Position numbers and translations under genes: made by a program. A stretch of DNA of 64,000 nt from Gammaproteobacteria bacterium (GTDB lineage Bacteria; Pseudomonadota; Gammaproteobacteria; Xanthomonadales; SZUA-36): positions 124,001 to 188,000 of the forward strand of contig JAJRRA010000048.1 of NCBI GenBank assembly GCA_024279945.1, written 5' to 3'. Positions 18,486 to 29,664 of this stretch are shown here, one piece after another. Within the stretch, counting starts at the first letter, position 1. Every line of letters starts with the position of its first letter. Below the pieces are notes generated by a model. It was given only the letters and a program-made list of their open reading frames with translations. It was not told the origin of the DNA and made no database searches.

Positions 18486-18611
18486 ATGCAGGAAGCAGTC
18501 CAGATATTCGTAAACGGCATTTCCGGCGTTTTTATCGGCCTGGCCGTGCTCTATGTGGTTATTAGAATAAACAAACTACTGGCCGGAAAGGAACCGGATA
18601 AAAAGGAATAA
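18486..18611 (+). CDS. Small membrane subunit of the decarboxylase (OadG/GcdD-like)
   Basis: 41 residues: MQEAVQIFVNGISGVFIG, then LAVLYVVIRINKLL and a charged tail. It is one transmembrane helix followed by a short basic/acidic cytoplasmic end, like the gamma/delta subunits of sodium-pumping decarboxylases that hold the complex together. The ATG follows an AGGAATTTTC sequence that could act as ribosome binding site, and its stop is two bases before the ATG of the beta subunit. It lies between alpha and beta, as expected. It lacks the long Pro/Ala-rich tail and Zn-binding His of full-length OadG. Confidence 0.75.
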   Translation: MQEAVQIFVNGISGVFIGLAVLYVVIRINKLLAGKEPDKKE

Positions 18612-18613
18612 TA

Positions 18614-19717
18614 ATGGTATTTTTTAACAACATGGGCTTGCTGGCCGTCACCCCCGGCATGGTTTTCATGTGGATAATCGGACTGATTCTGATCTACCTG
18701 GCGATTACACGGCAATACGAGCCTCTGCTGCTGTTGCCAATCGGCTTTGGCATCATCCTCACCAACCTGCCCTTGAGCATGTTAATGGAACCGGGCGAAG
18801 GCCTGCTCTGGCGCTTCTATCATTATGGTATTGAATGGGAAGTTATCCCCCCGCTGATTTTCCTGGGGCTGGGTGCACTGACCGATTTTAGCGCCTTGCT
18901 GTCACAACCTCGCTTGATTTTTCTCGGCGCGGCGGCACAGGTGGGCGTCTACGTCACATTTTTTATTGCTTACTCCATGGGTTTCAGCCTGCAAGAGGCG
19001 GCAACCATCGGCATTATCGGTGGCGCAGACGGTCCGACAACCATCTATCTCGCCGCCAAGCTTGCGCCACAACTACTGGGTGCAACTGCGGTGGCCGCCT
19101 ATTCCTATATGGCACTGGTGCCGTTGATCATGCCCCCTATCATGAAACTGCTGACGACTGATGCCGAACGCAAAATCAGGATGAAAAAAGGCCGCAAGGT
19201 CTCCGCCCGGGAAAAACTGTATTTCCCGATCATCGCCGCCATGGTGATTATCCTGCTGGTGCCGGCCTCAGCGCCACTGATCGCGATGTTCATGATGGGT
19301 AACCTCTTCCGTGAATCCAAAGTCGTTGAGCGCCTGAATGAAACTGCGCAGAACTCCCTGATGAATATCGTTACCATATTCCTCGGTGTCAGCATCGGGG
19401 CAACCATGAATGCAGAGGTATTTCTACGCAAGGAAGTGATTTTCATCTTCTTTTTAGGTTTATTTGCATTCATGATCAGCACCGCAAGCGGTATATTGCT
19501 GGCCAAATTCATGAACCTGTTCACCAGCAATAAAATCAATCCCCTGGTTGGCGCGGCAGGTGTTTCCGCCGTACCCATGGCGGCACGCGTGGTACAGAAA
19601 GTCGGGGCCGCTGCAGATAAACGTAATTATTTACTCATGTTTGCAATGGGGCCCAACATCGCCGGGGTTATCGGCACCGTGATTGCCGCCGGCATATTCA
19701 TATCAATATTGAAATAG
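18614..19717 (+). CDS. gcdB: Sodium ion-translocating decarboxylase beta subunit
   Basis: 367 residues, about ten membrane segments. Decarboxylates carboxybiotin and couples this to ion export. Two family hallmarks are intact: IGIIGGADGPTTIYLAAKLAPQLLG (with the ion-site Asp139) and NPLVGAAGVSAVPMAARVVQK near the C-terminus. A ribosome site AAGGAATAAT precedes the ATG. Sodium is the usual coupling ion of this family; the sequence alone cannot exclude protons. It is named GcdB from its partners, since the OadB, MmdB and GcdB sequences are hard to tell apart. Confidence 0.93.
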   Translation: MVFFNNMGLLAVTPGMVFMWIIGLILIYLAITRQYEPLLLLPIGFGIILTNLPLSMLMEPGEGLLWRFYHYGIEWEVIPPLIFLGLGALTDFSALLSQPRLIFLGAAAQVGVYVTFFIAYSMGFSLQEAATIGIIGGADGPTTIYLAAKLAPQLLGATAVAAYSYMALVPLIMPPIMKLLTTDAERKIRMKKGRKVSAREKLYFPIIAAMVIILLVPASAPLIAMFMMGNLFRESKVVERLNETAQNSLMNIVTIFLGVSIGATMNAEVFLRKEVIFIFFLGLFAFMISTASGILLAKFMNLFTSNKINPLVGAAGVSAVPMAARVVQKVGAAADKRNYLLMFAMGPNIAGVIGTVIAAGIFISILK

Positions 19718-19726
19718 GAAAATACA

Positions 19727-19948
19727 ATGGCTACAGAAGTTCTGGTTCCCCTGGCGGGAAATATCTGGGTAGTACTCGTTAATGTAGGTGACGAAGTCGA
19801 AGAAGACGACGAGTTGGTGGTTATTGAGGCGCTTAAGATGGAAAATCCGGTCTATGCACCTTGTGACGGTACCGTATCAGAAATACGGGTTAAAAAGGGT
19901 GATGTCGTTGAGGATGATGACGTACTTATGATCATCGAAGAATCCTGA
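19727..19948 (+). CDS. gcdC: Biotin carboxyl carrier subunit of the decarboxylase
   Basis: 73 residues, a bare biotinyl domain. It carries the carboxyl group between the alpha and beta subunits. The biotin attachment motif is EALKMEN with Lys37, and the flanking half (VLVPLAGNIWVVLVNVGDEVEEDDELVVI) has the normal beta-barrel pattern. It is shorter than Acidaminococcus GcdC, which has a long Ala/Pro linker; here only the domain itself remains. Very acidic (runs of Glu/Asp at 22-29 and 62-65). Nine bases separate it from gcdB. Confidence 0.93.
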   Translation: MATEVLVPLAGNIWVVLVNVGDEVEEDDELVVIEALKMENPVYAPCDGTVSEIRVKKGDVVEDDDVLMIIEES

Positions 19949-19976
19949 TCGATGACCCCAAAATAGAGAAACCACA

Positions 19977-21134
19977 ATGAATTTTGAACTGACAGAACAG
20001 CAACAACTGGTGCAGGACACCGCCAGGCGCTTTGCACTGGAAGAAATTGCACCGACCCTGGAAGAAGAAGAAAAGAATCACGAATTTCGCCAGGAACGGG
20101 TCGCGCTGATGGGCGAACTGGGCTTCCTCTCCTGCGTGTTGCCGGAAGAACTCGGCGGAAACGGCATGGGATACCTGGAATCCGTATTGATGGCGGAGCA
20201 GATCGCCCGGGTTTCTGCTTCCTGGCGCCTGCCCTTCAATATGCAAAACCTGGGTCCGTCCTTGTCTGTGGCCAAATGGGGCACGGACAAGCAAAAAGAA
20301 AAATATATCCCCGGCTGGATTGACGGAACGAAGTTGGGCTTTTTTGCCATGACCGAACCCAATGCCGGATCGGATGTCGCCAGTATGAAAACCTATGCGA
20401 TTGATAAAGGCGACCACTGGGAACTGCATGGCAGTAAGCTCTGGATTACCAACGCACACGTGGGGGATGCCGGCCTGCTTTACGCCTACACAGACCGGGA
20501 AAAAGGCAACAAGGGCATGTCCTGCTTTATCCTCGAACCCAAGAATCTGGAAGGGTGTACGGCCACGGCAATCGAAACCAAGCTGGGGCTGCACTGCTCA
20601 CCCACCGGCGAATTTGTTTTTGACGGCGCCAAAATTCCAAAAGATGCCCTGCTGGGCGAAGTCAATAACGGCTTCAAGATGTGCATGTGGCAATTGGGCA
20701 ATACCCGTATCGGTTGTGCTGCCGGCGCTCTGGGTGTCGCAGGCGGGGCGCTGGAACTGGCGATCAACTATGCCAATGAACGCACTCAGTTCGGCAAACC
20801 CATCTCGAAGCACCAGATGATCCAGGCCCAGATTGCCGAAATGGTAGTGGAACACGAGGCGGCCCAGATGCTGGTGTACCGCGCGGCCTGGCTGAAGGAC
20901 CAGGGCAAACCCAGTCAGTTTGAAACATCAGTGGGCAAACTTGCCGCATCCGAAGCAGCAGTCCATGCCGCCAATGAATGCATGAAGATTTTTGGCTCCT
21001 ATGGTTTCTCCTCCGAATACCCGGCGGAACGTTTTTACCGGGACGCCAAGTCACTGCAAATCGTCGAGGGCACATCCAATGTCCAGAAGATCATTATCTC
21101 GGGTATTGCCTGTGGCTTTACCCAGAACCGCTGA
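19977..21134 (+). CDS. Acyl-CoA dehydrogenase, probable glutaryl-CoA dehydrogenase (non-decarboxylating type)
   Basis: 385 residues, full-length FAD-dependent acyl-CoA dehydrogenase. Seen: FFAMTEPNAGSDVASM and WITNAHVGD (FAD/substrate loops), RTQFGKPISKHQMIQAQIAEM, and IVEGTSNVQKIII with the catalytic Glu. Twenty-eight bases after the biotin carrier gene, it is surely in the same operon. If the complex is glutaconyl-CoA decarboxylase, the matching enzyme oxidises glutaryl-CoA to glutaconyl-CoA without decarboxylation, as in anaerobic aromatic degraders. That specificity is inferred from context; family and fold are clear from sequence. Confidence 0.85.
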   Translation: MNFELTEQQQLVQDTARRFALEEIAPTLEEEEKNHEFRQERVALMGELGFLSCVLPEELGGNGMGYLESVLMAEQIARVSASWRLPFNMQNLGPSLSVAKWGTDKQKEKYIPGWIDGTKLGFFAMTEPNAGSDVASMKTYAIDKGDHWELHGSKLWITNAHVGDAGLLYAYTDREKGNKGMSCFILEPKNLEGCTATAIETKLGLHCSPTGEFVFDGAKIPKDALLGEVNNGFKMCMWQLGNTRIGCAAGALGVAGGALELAINYANERTQFGKPISKHQMIQAQIAEMVVEHEAAQMLVYRAAWLKDQGKPSQFETSVGKLAASEAAVHAANECMKIFGSYGFSSEYPAERFYRDAKSLQIVEGTSNVQKIIISGIACGFTQNR

Positions 21135-21161
21135 GCCGATTCCTGCGTGAGGAACTAAACA

Positions 21162-21806
21162 ATGCGTGCAAATTTCTGGATCAAGGCCTGGGGCGAAGGC
21201 AATATCGGCTTTCACCAGGCCGATATCCACCCGGCTTTGCAGAAATACTGGCCTGAACTGGAAGCCGGCGCCTCCGTGCTGGTGCCCCTGTGCGGAAAAT
21301 CACGGGATCTTCTGTGGCTGGAAGAGCGTGGGCTTGACGTGATCGGTATCGAATTCGTGGAATCAGCCGTGCTGGATTTCTTCTGCGAGAACGACCTGAC
21401 CTGGAATAAATCCGTGCAATATGGACACCCGTGCTACCGCGCCCACGAGCGGAATATTCGCCTGTTCGTCACGGATTTCATTCAATTCGCCAAAGACTAT
21501 GACGGCCAGCCAATCGCTTCTCTTTATGATCGGGCGGCGCTGGTGGCCCTGCCTGAGGACATGCGCGCCGACTACGTGTCGGCCTGCAAGAAACTACTCA
21601 ACACTTCTCCACAGGGCTTGCTGATTACAATGGAGTACGACCAGGCCGCGATGGAAGGGCCTCCATTCAGCGTAGCTGTCGCAGAAGTCGAACGTCACTG
21701 GGAAGGCAAACTCAAACTTGTTGAACAGGCGGATATACTGTCTTCCATGCCCCGCGCTGTTGCATCGGGTGTGCAAAGGCTGGATGAATATGTGTGGGTT
21801 TTCTGA
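21162..21806 (+). CDS. tpm: Thiopurine S-methyltransferase family protein
   Basis: 214 residues. SAM-dependent methyltransferase of the bacterial TPMT family (also able to methylate selenium/tellurium compounds in some species). Seen: N-terminal FWIKAWGEGNIGFHQADIHPALQKYWP, the SAM-binding VLVPLCGKSRDLLWLEERGLDVIGIE, and ASLYDRAALVALPEDMRADYV. A GAGGAAC ribosome site precedes the ATG. It lies 27 bases after the acyl-CoA dehydrogenase and may be co-transcribed, though a metabolic link is not obvious. Confidence 0.93.
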   Translation: MRANFWIKAWGEGNIGFHQADIHPALQKYWPELEAGASVLVPLCGKSRDLLWLEERGLDVIGIEFVESAVLDFFCENDLTWNKSVQYGHPCYRAHERNIRLFVTDFIQFAKDYDGQPIASLYDRAALVALPEDMRADYVSACKKLLNTSPQGLLITMEYDQAAMEGPPFSVAVAEVERHWEGKLKLVEQADILSSMPRAVASGVQRLDEYVWVF

Positions 21807-21807
21807 A

Positions 21808-21821
21808 CCGGGGTCGGGTTC
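21808..21821 (+). repeat. Half of a family A palindrome
   Basis: CCGGGGTCGGGTTC directly after the tpm stop. The complementary arm is missing, so this looks like a decayed or half element in the gap between convergent tpm and the carbonic anhydrase gene. Confidence 0.6.
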
Positions 21822-21829
21822 CAGCTACC

Positions 21830-22600
21830 TTAATCCAGGATCATCCTTGCGTTGTGCGGCTGAACCGGCCGGTTGGTGGCCGAACCCATGCGTTCCTTGA
21901 ACCGTGCAATTTGTTCGGCTGATGCCTCGATGGGGTTCTTGAGAACCATCCATACAACACCCTCGGAACACGGTGGGGTGGTCAGGGAACCATTGTAGGA
22001 AAAATAATCGCGCGTCGGTGGCAACAGATCGGTCTCTTCAATACCGATCGCCTGCTCACTGGTTTCACCGGCATGTTCCGGCATCCAGGCCCATAGCTTG
22101 CTTAACACCGGATGCTCCTTGCCCTCATCAATCATCACACCGACTACAGCCAGTGCGCCGTCATCATTTGCATGCACGAAGTGTAATTCCATTGCATATG
22201 AACGCCCGTTAATTTGGTGTTCACTGGGGCTGTGGAAGTGAAACTGCTTGAGTTCATACCGCTTATTGAGGTCGGTAATGGTCAGGAAACTACCCGGCTC
22301 GGCATTTTGCTGAATGGTATGTCCGTTATTGATTTCACGTAGTGGCGAACCCTTGTAGTCGAACACCAACTCGGGCAAGTCGGCATCGAGATCAGCAACG
22401 AGATCGATCGGTGACTGGTTGCGTCCTTCGGAACACATGCGGTACTGCTCAGAGATATCGCCCCAGTGCTCAGGGCCTTCTTCACCTGAATAAGACCAGT
22501 GCGGCGCTTCATTCTCCCCGGCAAACAACAGCGGCGAAGCCAGCAGTAACGCCAGGCAGCTAAAAGCAATGGTCGAATTGAGCCTGTAAGCTGTATTCAT
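21830..22600 (-). CDS. Alpha-class carbonic anhydrase, exported
   Basis: 256 residues. Interconverts CO2 and bicarbonate in the periplasm. A signal peptide (about residues 1-27, ending SPLLFAGE) precedes the alpha-CA domain. Seen: HWSYSGEEGPEHWGDI, the CSEGRNQSPIDL core, the zinc-ligand strand QFHFHSPSEHQINGRSYAMELHFVH (His residues of H-x-H and the third His), and GSLTTPPCSEGVVWMVLK. All three zinc histidines and the Thr gatekeeper region are present. The start overlaps the fumC stop by four bases, so it is coupled to fumC, which might link bicarbonate supply to carboxylations. Confidence 0.96.
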   Translation of the reverse strand: MNTAYRLNSTIAFSCLALLLASPLLFAGENEAPHWSYSGEEGPEHWGDISEQYRMCSEGRNQSPIDLVADLDADLPELVFDYKGSPLREINNGHTIQQNAEPGSFLTITDLNKRYELKQFHFHSPSEHQINGRSYAMELHFVHANDDGALAVVGVMIDEGKEHPVLSKLWAWMPEHAGETSEQAIGIEETDLLPPTRDYFSYNGSLTTPPCSEGVVWMVLKNPIEASAEQIARFKERMGSATNRPVQPHNARMILD

Positions 22601-23982
22601 TCCTTGATACCTCCTTTGGTCAATTCCAGCGGATCGAGCAGGCGATCCAGTTCCTCTGCAGACAAATCCGTCATGTCCAGTGCGACATCCTTGATTGGCC
22701 TGCCCTCTTTATAGGCCTGCTTGGCGGTTGCCGCGCCCAGTTCGTAGCCAATGACCGGATTGAGTGCCGTCACCAGGATCGGGTTGCGTTCCAGCGCTTT
22801 GCGGATGTTGTCTTCACGCACGACAAAACCACTGATGGCGGTATCGGCCAGCAAGGTGCTTACCGTGGACAATATTTCCAGGCTTTGCAAGAGATTCAGC
22901 GCCACCACCGGCAGCATGACGTTAAGCTGAAACAGGCCGGACTGGCCGGCTACCGTGATGGTGGTGTCGTTACCGATCACCTGCGCACAGACCTGGCATA
23001 CGGCTTCCGGGATCACCGGGTTGACTTTACCGGGCATGATGGAAGACCCGGGTTGCAACGCCGGTAAGGCGATTTCACCGATGCCGGCCAGTGGACCGGA
23101 GTTCATCAGCCTGAGGTCATTGGCGATCTTCATCAGGCTGCAGGCCAGGGTTTTAAGCTGTCCGGACAGTTCGACCGAGGCATCCTGGGAACTGATGCCT
23201 TCAAAATAGTTATCGGAAGATTTGAATTTGACGCCGGTAGCTTCCTGCAGCGCTGCTGCAACACGGGGACCAAATTCAGGATGTGCATTAATGCCGGTGC
23301 CAACTGCTGTTCCGCCCAGTGGCAAGCGGCGTGTGCGTTTCAGTGCACTCTTGATGCGCTTGATGTTGGAACGAATTTGCTTCGACCAGCAACTCAATTC
23401 CTGACCAAAAGTGACCGGCATTGCGTCCATCAAATGCGTGCGACCCGTCTTGGCGACAGCAGAAAGTTCCTCGGCCTTGATGTCCAGTGTTTCGGCCAGG
23501 TGCAGAAGCGATGGAATGAGTTGACCGGAAGCGACCAGCGTGGTGCTGACCTGGATTGCGGTCGGAATAACGTCATTGGAGCTTTGCCCCATGTTGACGT
23601 GATCGTTGGGGTGAACACCCAGATCACTTCCCTGGTTCGCCAGGTGTGAAATAACCTCGTTGGCATTCATATTGGATGAAGTGCCCGAACCGGTCTGAAA
23701 CACATCGATGGGAAAGTGACTGTCCGCTTCCCCCGCTTCCACTTTGCCGGCAGCGTCCTTGATGGCTGCGGCTTTGTCCTGGTCGAGGAAACCCATGTCC
23801 TGGTTTACCTGTGCTGCTGCAGCCTTGATCAGGCCCAGGGCGCGAATAAATTGCCGTGGCATCGCGATGCCGCTGATGGGGAAATTCTGCACGGCACGCT
23901 GGGTCTGTGCGCCCCAAAGCGCGTCCGCGGGAACCTGCAGTTCGCCCATGCTGTCGTGTTCTGTTCTGTATTCGGTCATCAC
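22597..23982 (-). CDS. fumC: Fumarate hydratase, class II
   Basis: 461 residues. Hydrates fumarate to L-malate in the citric acid cycle; an oxygen-stable, iron-free homotetramer. The family signature GSSIMPGKVNPVIPE is present with the catalytic-loop Ser. TGSGTSSNMNANEVI and GRTHLMDAMPVTFGQE are the other two active-site regions. The protein is full length from MTEYRTEHDSMGELQVPADALWGAQTQRA (the first Met of two adjacent ones may be either). The carbonic anhydrase gene follows by overlap. icd and the odh operon in this window are part of the same cycle. Confidence 0.97.
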   Translation of the reverse strand: MMTEYRTEHDSMGELQVPADALWGAQTQRAVQNFPISGIAMPRQFIRALGLIKAAAAQVNQDMGFLDQDKAAAIKDAAGKVEAGEADSHFPIDVFQTGSGTSSNMNANEVISHLANQGSDLGVHPNDHVNMGQSSNDVIPTAIQVSTTLVASGQLIPSLLHLAETLDIKAEELSAVAKTGRTHLMDAMPVTFGQELSCWSKQIRSNIKRIKSALKRTRRLPLGGTAVGTGINAHPEFGPRVAAALQEATGVKFKSSDNYFEGISSQDASVELSGQLKTLACSLMKIANDLRLMNSGPLAGIGEIALPALQPGSSIMPGKVNPVIPEAVCQVCAQVIGNDTTITVAGQSGLFQLNVMLPVVALNLLQSLEILSTVSTLLADTAISGFVVREDNIRKALERNPILVTALNPVIGYELGAATAKQAYKEGRPIKDVALDMTDLSAEELDRLLDPLELTKGGIKE

Positions 23983-24129
23983 TAAATGCTCCGCACTTTT
24001 CAGGGTTCATATCTGCCTCAGATTATAAAGGAAATCCGGGTTTTATTGGCTCCTGTGCGGGTCAGACAGGCATTTTTTTTCACCGATGGTTTGGTGTACA
24101 CCCAAAAGAGGGGGAAAATGCTTCTCTGA

Positions 24130-26682
<2,553 letters not shown>

Positions 26683-26717
26683 TCACACAAAGTTCAGTGC
26701 ATTTGAGTCTGACCCCG

Positions 26718-27260
26718 ATGAATAGCCCAAGCCGCCCCCATCCGCTGATGCAGATCTTGCTGCTGGCAGCGTCCTTACTATTCGCCTCTTCCAGCAGGGC
26801 AGTTGAAATTGGCGACCTGGCGCCGGATTTTGACTTACAGACGATGGATGGAACGCCATGGCGCCTGGCGGACTATCGGGGCAAAAAGGCCGTTTACCTG
26901 ATTTTCTGTAATACCTGGTGCAGCTATTGCATTGAGAAAACGCCCCGCTACACAAAACTGCAGGAACAGTTTGCCGACCGCGTGGAAATTATCGCGGTCA
27001 ACACCACCTGGAGCGATTCAAAAGAAGAAATCGAGCAGTTTCAACAGCGCTTTGGGCTTAACTACCCAGTCGCCATGGATAACGGTGAAGTACTGAGCAA
27101 ACGCTATGCCGTGTCCGGTGTTCCGACCGAGTTCATCATCGACATCAACGGTGTAGTACGATACCGCGATGGCGTTCCCGAATACATCGCAGCGCATATT
27201 CCAGATTGGGTCGCGCCCTACAGTGCGGACATGAACCCGGTACAGGCTTGTTTGAAATGA
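26718..27260 (+). CDS. Exported thiol-disulfide oxidoreductase (TlpA/ResA-like)
   Basis: 180 residues. An N-terminal signal sequence or anchor (LMQILLLAASLLFASSSRA) precedes a redoxin domain starting IGDLAPDFDLQTMDGTPWRLADYRGK. The active site is NTWCSYCIEKTPRY, a CxxC with the unusual dipeptide Ser-Tyr between the cysteines. The cis-Pro region is SGVPTEFIIDINGVV. It likely reduces periplasmic disulfides. The ATG at 26718 is preferred over GTG 26697, which lies in the repeat. Its stop overlaps the next start (ATGA), tying it to the Tat-exported subunit and GMC oxidase, perhaps as a maturation factor. Confidence 0.88.
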   Translation: MNSPSRPHPLMQILLLAASLLFASSSRAVEIGDLAPDFDLQTMDGTPWRLADYRGKKAVYLIFCNTWCSYCIEKTPRYTKLQEQFADRVEIIAVNTTWSDSKEEIEQFQQRFGLNYPVAMDNGEVLSKRYAVSGVPTEFIIDINGVVRYRDGVPEYIAAHIPDWVAPYSADMNPVQACLK

Positions 27261-27886
27261 AAAAACGTCAAACAGATTCTGAAGGCACACAAACAACCGC
27301 GCCCGGTGCCGGCGCCACCCCGTTCCTGAGCCGGCGCGCTTTTGTGCTGCACGGCAGTGCCGCACTGGCAGCGGGTGCAACGCTTTCAGACTTGTCGCCG
27401 GCCCGGGCTGACGAACCCGGCCCGCAATCATCATTCTCCCTTTCCGCGGGTCGGAAAAAGACGCTGGCAGCGGTACAGGAACATCTTTTTCCAGCGGGCG
27501 ACGATGCCCCCGGCGCGGGGGATATAAAAGCCCTGCCCTTTCTGCAGTTTGTCATGGCCCAGGCTGGCTTTGACCCGGACACGGAACATTTCATCGTCAA
27601 CAGCATTCAGTCGCTGGAGGAAGTGAGCATGGAGCGCTTTGACGCCCGCTTTGAAGAACTGGACTTTGACCGCAGGGAACTCCTGTTGCGCTACCTGGCC
27701 GACCGCACCCGCTGGGGCAGGAACTGGCTCTCACTGCTGCTGTATTACCTTTTCGAGGCCTTGCTGGCCGACCCAGTCTACGGCTGTAACCCGCAGGGAA
27801 GCGGCTGGAAGTGGCTGGAGCACCAGGCAGGCTTCCCGCAACCACCGGCGGACAAAACCTATCCCCGGATTATGGCCAGGCGATAA
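27257..27886 (+). CDS. Gluconate 2-dehydrogenase subunit 3-like protein with Tat signal
   Basis: 209 residues. The N-terminus carries a twin-arginine export signal (FLSRRAFVLHGSAALAAGATL, residues about 21-42). The mature part resembles the small gamma subunit of membrane-bound gluconate/sorbitol dehydrogenases (LAAVQEHLFPAGDDAPGAGDIKALPFLQFV; YYLFEALLADPVYGCNPQGSGWKWL). In those enzymes it guides the flavoprotein partner across the membrane. The ATG at 27257 overlaps the TlpA stop and the next gene starts three bases after its stop, so all three form one operon. Confidence 0.88.
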   Translation: MKKRQTDSEGTQTTAPGAGATPFLSRRAFVLHGSAALAAGATLSDLSPARADEPGPQSSFSLSAGRKKTLAAVQEHLFPAGDDAPGAGDIKALPFLQFVMAQAGFDPDTEHFIVNSIQSLEEVSMERFDARFEELDFDRRELLLRYLADRTRWGRNWLSLLLYYLFEALLADPVYGCNPQGSGWKWLEHQAGFPQPPADKTYPRIMARR

Positions 27887-27888
27887 AG

Positions 27889-29580
27889 ATGGACTACGAC
27901 ATTTGTGTGGTGGGCAGCGGCGCCGGAGGCGGGCCCGTCGCGCTGGCCCTGGCCGAGGCCGGTCATTCCGTTGTCGTGCTCGAAAAAGGCCCCTGGTACA
28001 CAGAAGCGGATTTTTTCAAGGATGAACTGGCCTGCTGCCGGCGCAGCGCTTACAGCCCCGACCTGCGTAAAGAATTTCACGTCACCGAAGACCGTCAGGA
28101 AGACGGAAGCTGGGCGGCCGACCCCAGCTATGGCTCCGGTCTGGATTTCTGGAACGGCAACTGCGTGGGCGGCTCATCAAATTTCATGAGTGGCTGTTTC
28201 CACCGCCTCAAACCGAAGGATTTCCGCCTGCTGTCCGAGTTCGGGCCGATCGAAGGCGCCAATATCGCCGACTGGCCGATTAACTATACCGCTCTGGAAC
28301 CGTATTATGCCCGGGTTGAACGTGAGGTCGGCGTTTCAGGCCGGGTGGTCGATCATCCCAACCTTGAGCCGCGCTCGACCAGCACCTTCCCTTTTCCCCC
28401 GACCGTCGAACACCCGGCGGCAGGCTGGTTCGACGATGAATGCAGACAGCAGGGCTTGCATTCCATCCCTGTGCCACGCGCCATCCTGTCGCGCCCGGCG
28501 ATGGGCCGACAGTCCTGTCAGTATTCCGGCTACTGTGGCAGCTATGGTTGCTCCACCGGCGCCAAGGGCAGTTCGCGCGCCGCCCTGCTGCAGCGGGCCG
28601 TGGCCACCGGACACTGCGAGATCCGTGACCATGCCCACGTTTACCGACTCGAGAGCGACCCGCAGGGCCGGGTCGTGGCGGCCAAATACCAAGACCGTCA
28701 AAACCAGGCTCAATCGGTAGAAGCCCGGATCTTTGTGGTCGCCTGCCAGGCGGTAGAGACCTCCCGCCTGCTGTTGCTGTCACGCAGTCCGCGCCACCCT
28801 AACGGGCTGGCCAACAACAGCGGACAGGTCGGCAAAAACCTATTGTTTTCAGCCGGCGGATCCGGAACCGGGGAATTCCTCTACAGCGATCTTGATCAGG
28901 CCCGGGCAAAACAACTCAAAATTCTCGGCCCCTTCATGAACCGCGCCCTGCAGGACTGGTATTTTATCGATGATAAAGAACTGGGCAAAATCAAGGGCGG
29001 CACCATCGAGTTCCTGTTTCGCCACCCCAACCCCATCAGCCAGGCCAACCGGCAAAAATATTCACCCGATGGCCTCATCTGGGGTGAGCCGCTGAAAAAA
29101 AAGCTCAAGTCCTACTTCACCCAGGCCCGCTACCTTCGTTTTGAAACATTTTGCGACTGGCTGCCGAATGATAACTGTCATGTCACGCTGGACCCGGAGT
29201 TACGGGATCAGCGGGGATCCCCGGTGGCCCGCGTCAAGGTCGGCTACCACCCGCATGATCTGAAGGTAGGTGAATACCTGACCCGCAAAGGCCGCCGCAT
29301 GCTGCAAGCGATGGGGGCAAACGATGTGACCTGGGGCGTCAGCGGCTCACCGCCCACTAACCTGATCGCCGGCGGCTGCCGTTTCGGCAACGACCCCGAA
29401 CACTCGGTGCTCAACGCCGACTGCTGCGCCCATGAAATCGAGCACCTGTACATCACCGACGGCAGTTTCATGCCCACCGGCGGCAGCGTCCCCTACACCT
29501 GGACCATCTACGCCAACGCCTTCCGCGTCGCCGACATCCTCATCAAGGAACTCGGCGGCCAACGAGTTAGCCCAACGTAA
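27889..29580 (+). CDS. GMC family oxidoreductase (large flavoprotein subunit)
   Basis: 563 residues. FAD-dependent sugar/alcohol dehydrogenase, probably exported in complex with the preceding Tat subunit. FAD-binding MDYDICVVGSGAGGGPVALALAEAGHSVVVLEKG opens the protein, fixing the start at ATG 27889. NCVGGSSNFMSGCF, a Cys-rich loop SCQYSGYCGSYGCSTGAKGSSR and the GMC C-terminal ITDGSFMPTGGSVPYTWTIYANAFRVAD follow. The substrate is unknown; related enzymes oxidise gluconate, sorbitol or other polyols and pass electrons to a cytochrome c, which I do not see nearby. A strong palindrome follows directly after the stop. Confidence 0.92.
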   Translation: MDYDICVVGSGAGGGPVALALAEAGHSVVVLEKGPWYTEADFFKDELACCRRSAYSPDLRKEFHVTEDRQEDGSWAADPSYGSGLDFWNGNCVGGSSNFMSGCFHRLKPKDFRLLSEFGPIEGANIADWPINYTALEPYYARVEREVGVSGRVVDHPNLEPRSTSTFPFPPTVEHPAAGWFDDECRQQGLHSIPVPRAILSRPAMGRQSCQYSGYCGSYGCSTGAKGSSRAALLQRAVATGHCEIRDHAHVYRLESDPQGRVVAAKYQDRQNQAQSVEARIFVVACQAVETSRLLLLSRSPRHPNGLANNSGQVGKNLLFSAGGSGTGEFLYSDLDQARAKQLKILGPFMNRALQDWYFIDDKELGKIKGGTIEFLFRHPNPISQANRQKYSPDGLIWGEPLKKKLKSYFTQARYLRFETFCDWLPNDNCHVTLDPELRDQRGSPVARVKVGYHPHDLKVGEYLTRKGRRMLQAMGANDVTWGVSGSPPTNLIAGGCRFGNDPEHSVLNADCCAHEIEHLYITDGSFMPTGGSVPYTWTIYANAFRVADILIKELGGQRVSPT

Positions 29581-29614
29581 AGCCGGGGTCAGGTTTAAAA
29601 ACCTGACCCCGGCT
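29581..29614. repeat. Family A palindrome, probable terminator of the GMC operon
   Basis: Perfect 16-base arms AGCCGGGGTCAGGTTT / complement with a two-base gap, beginning at the base after the GMC stop codon. It would form a very stable hairpin. Confidence 0.85.
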
Positions 29615-29664
29615 CTGGTCAACTGCCATAGGGTTGTAGATTAAAGCCTGTCAGCTAGTGCTAA

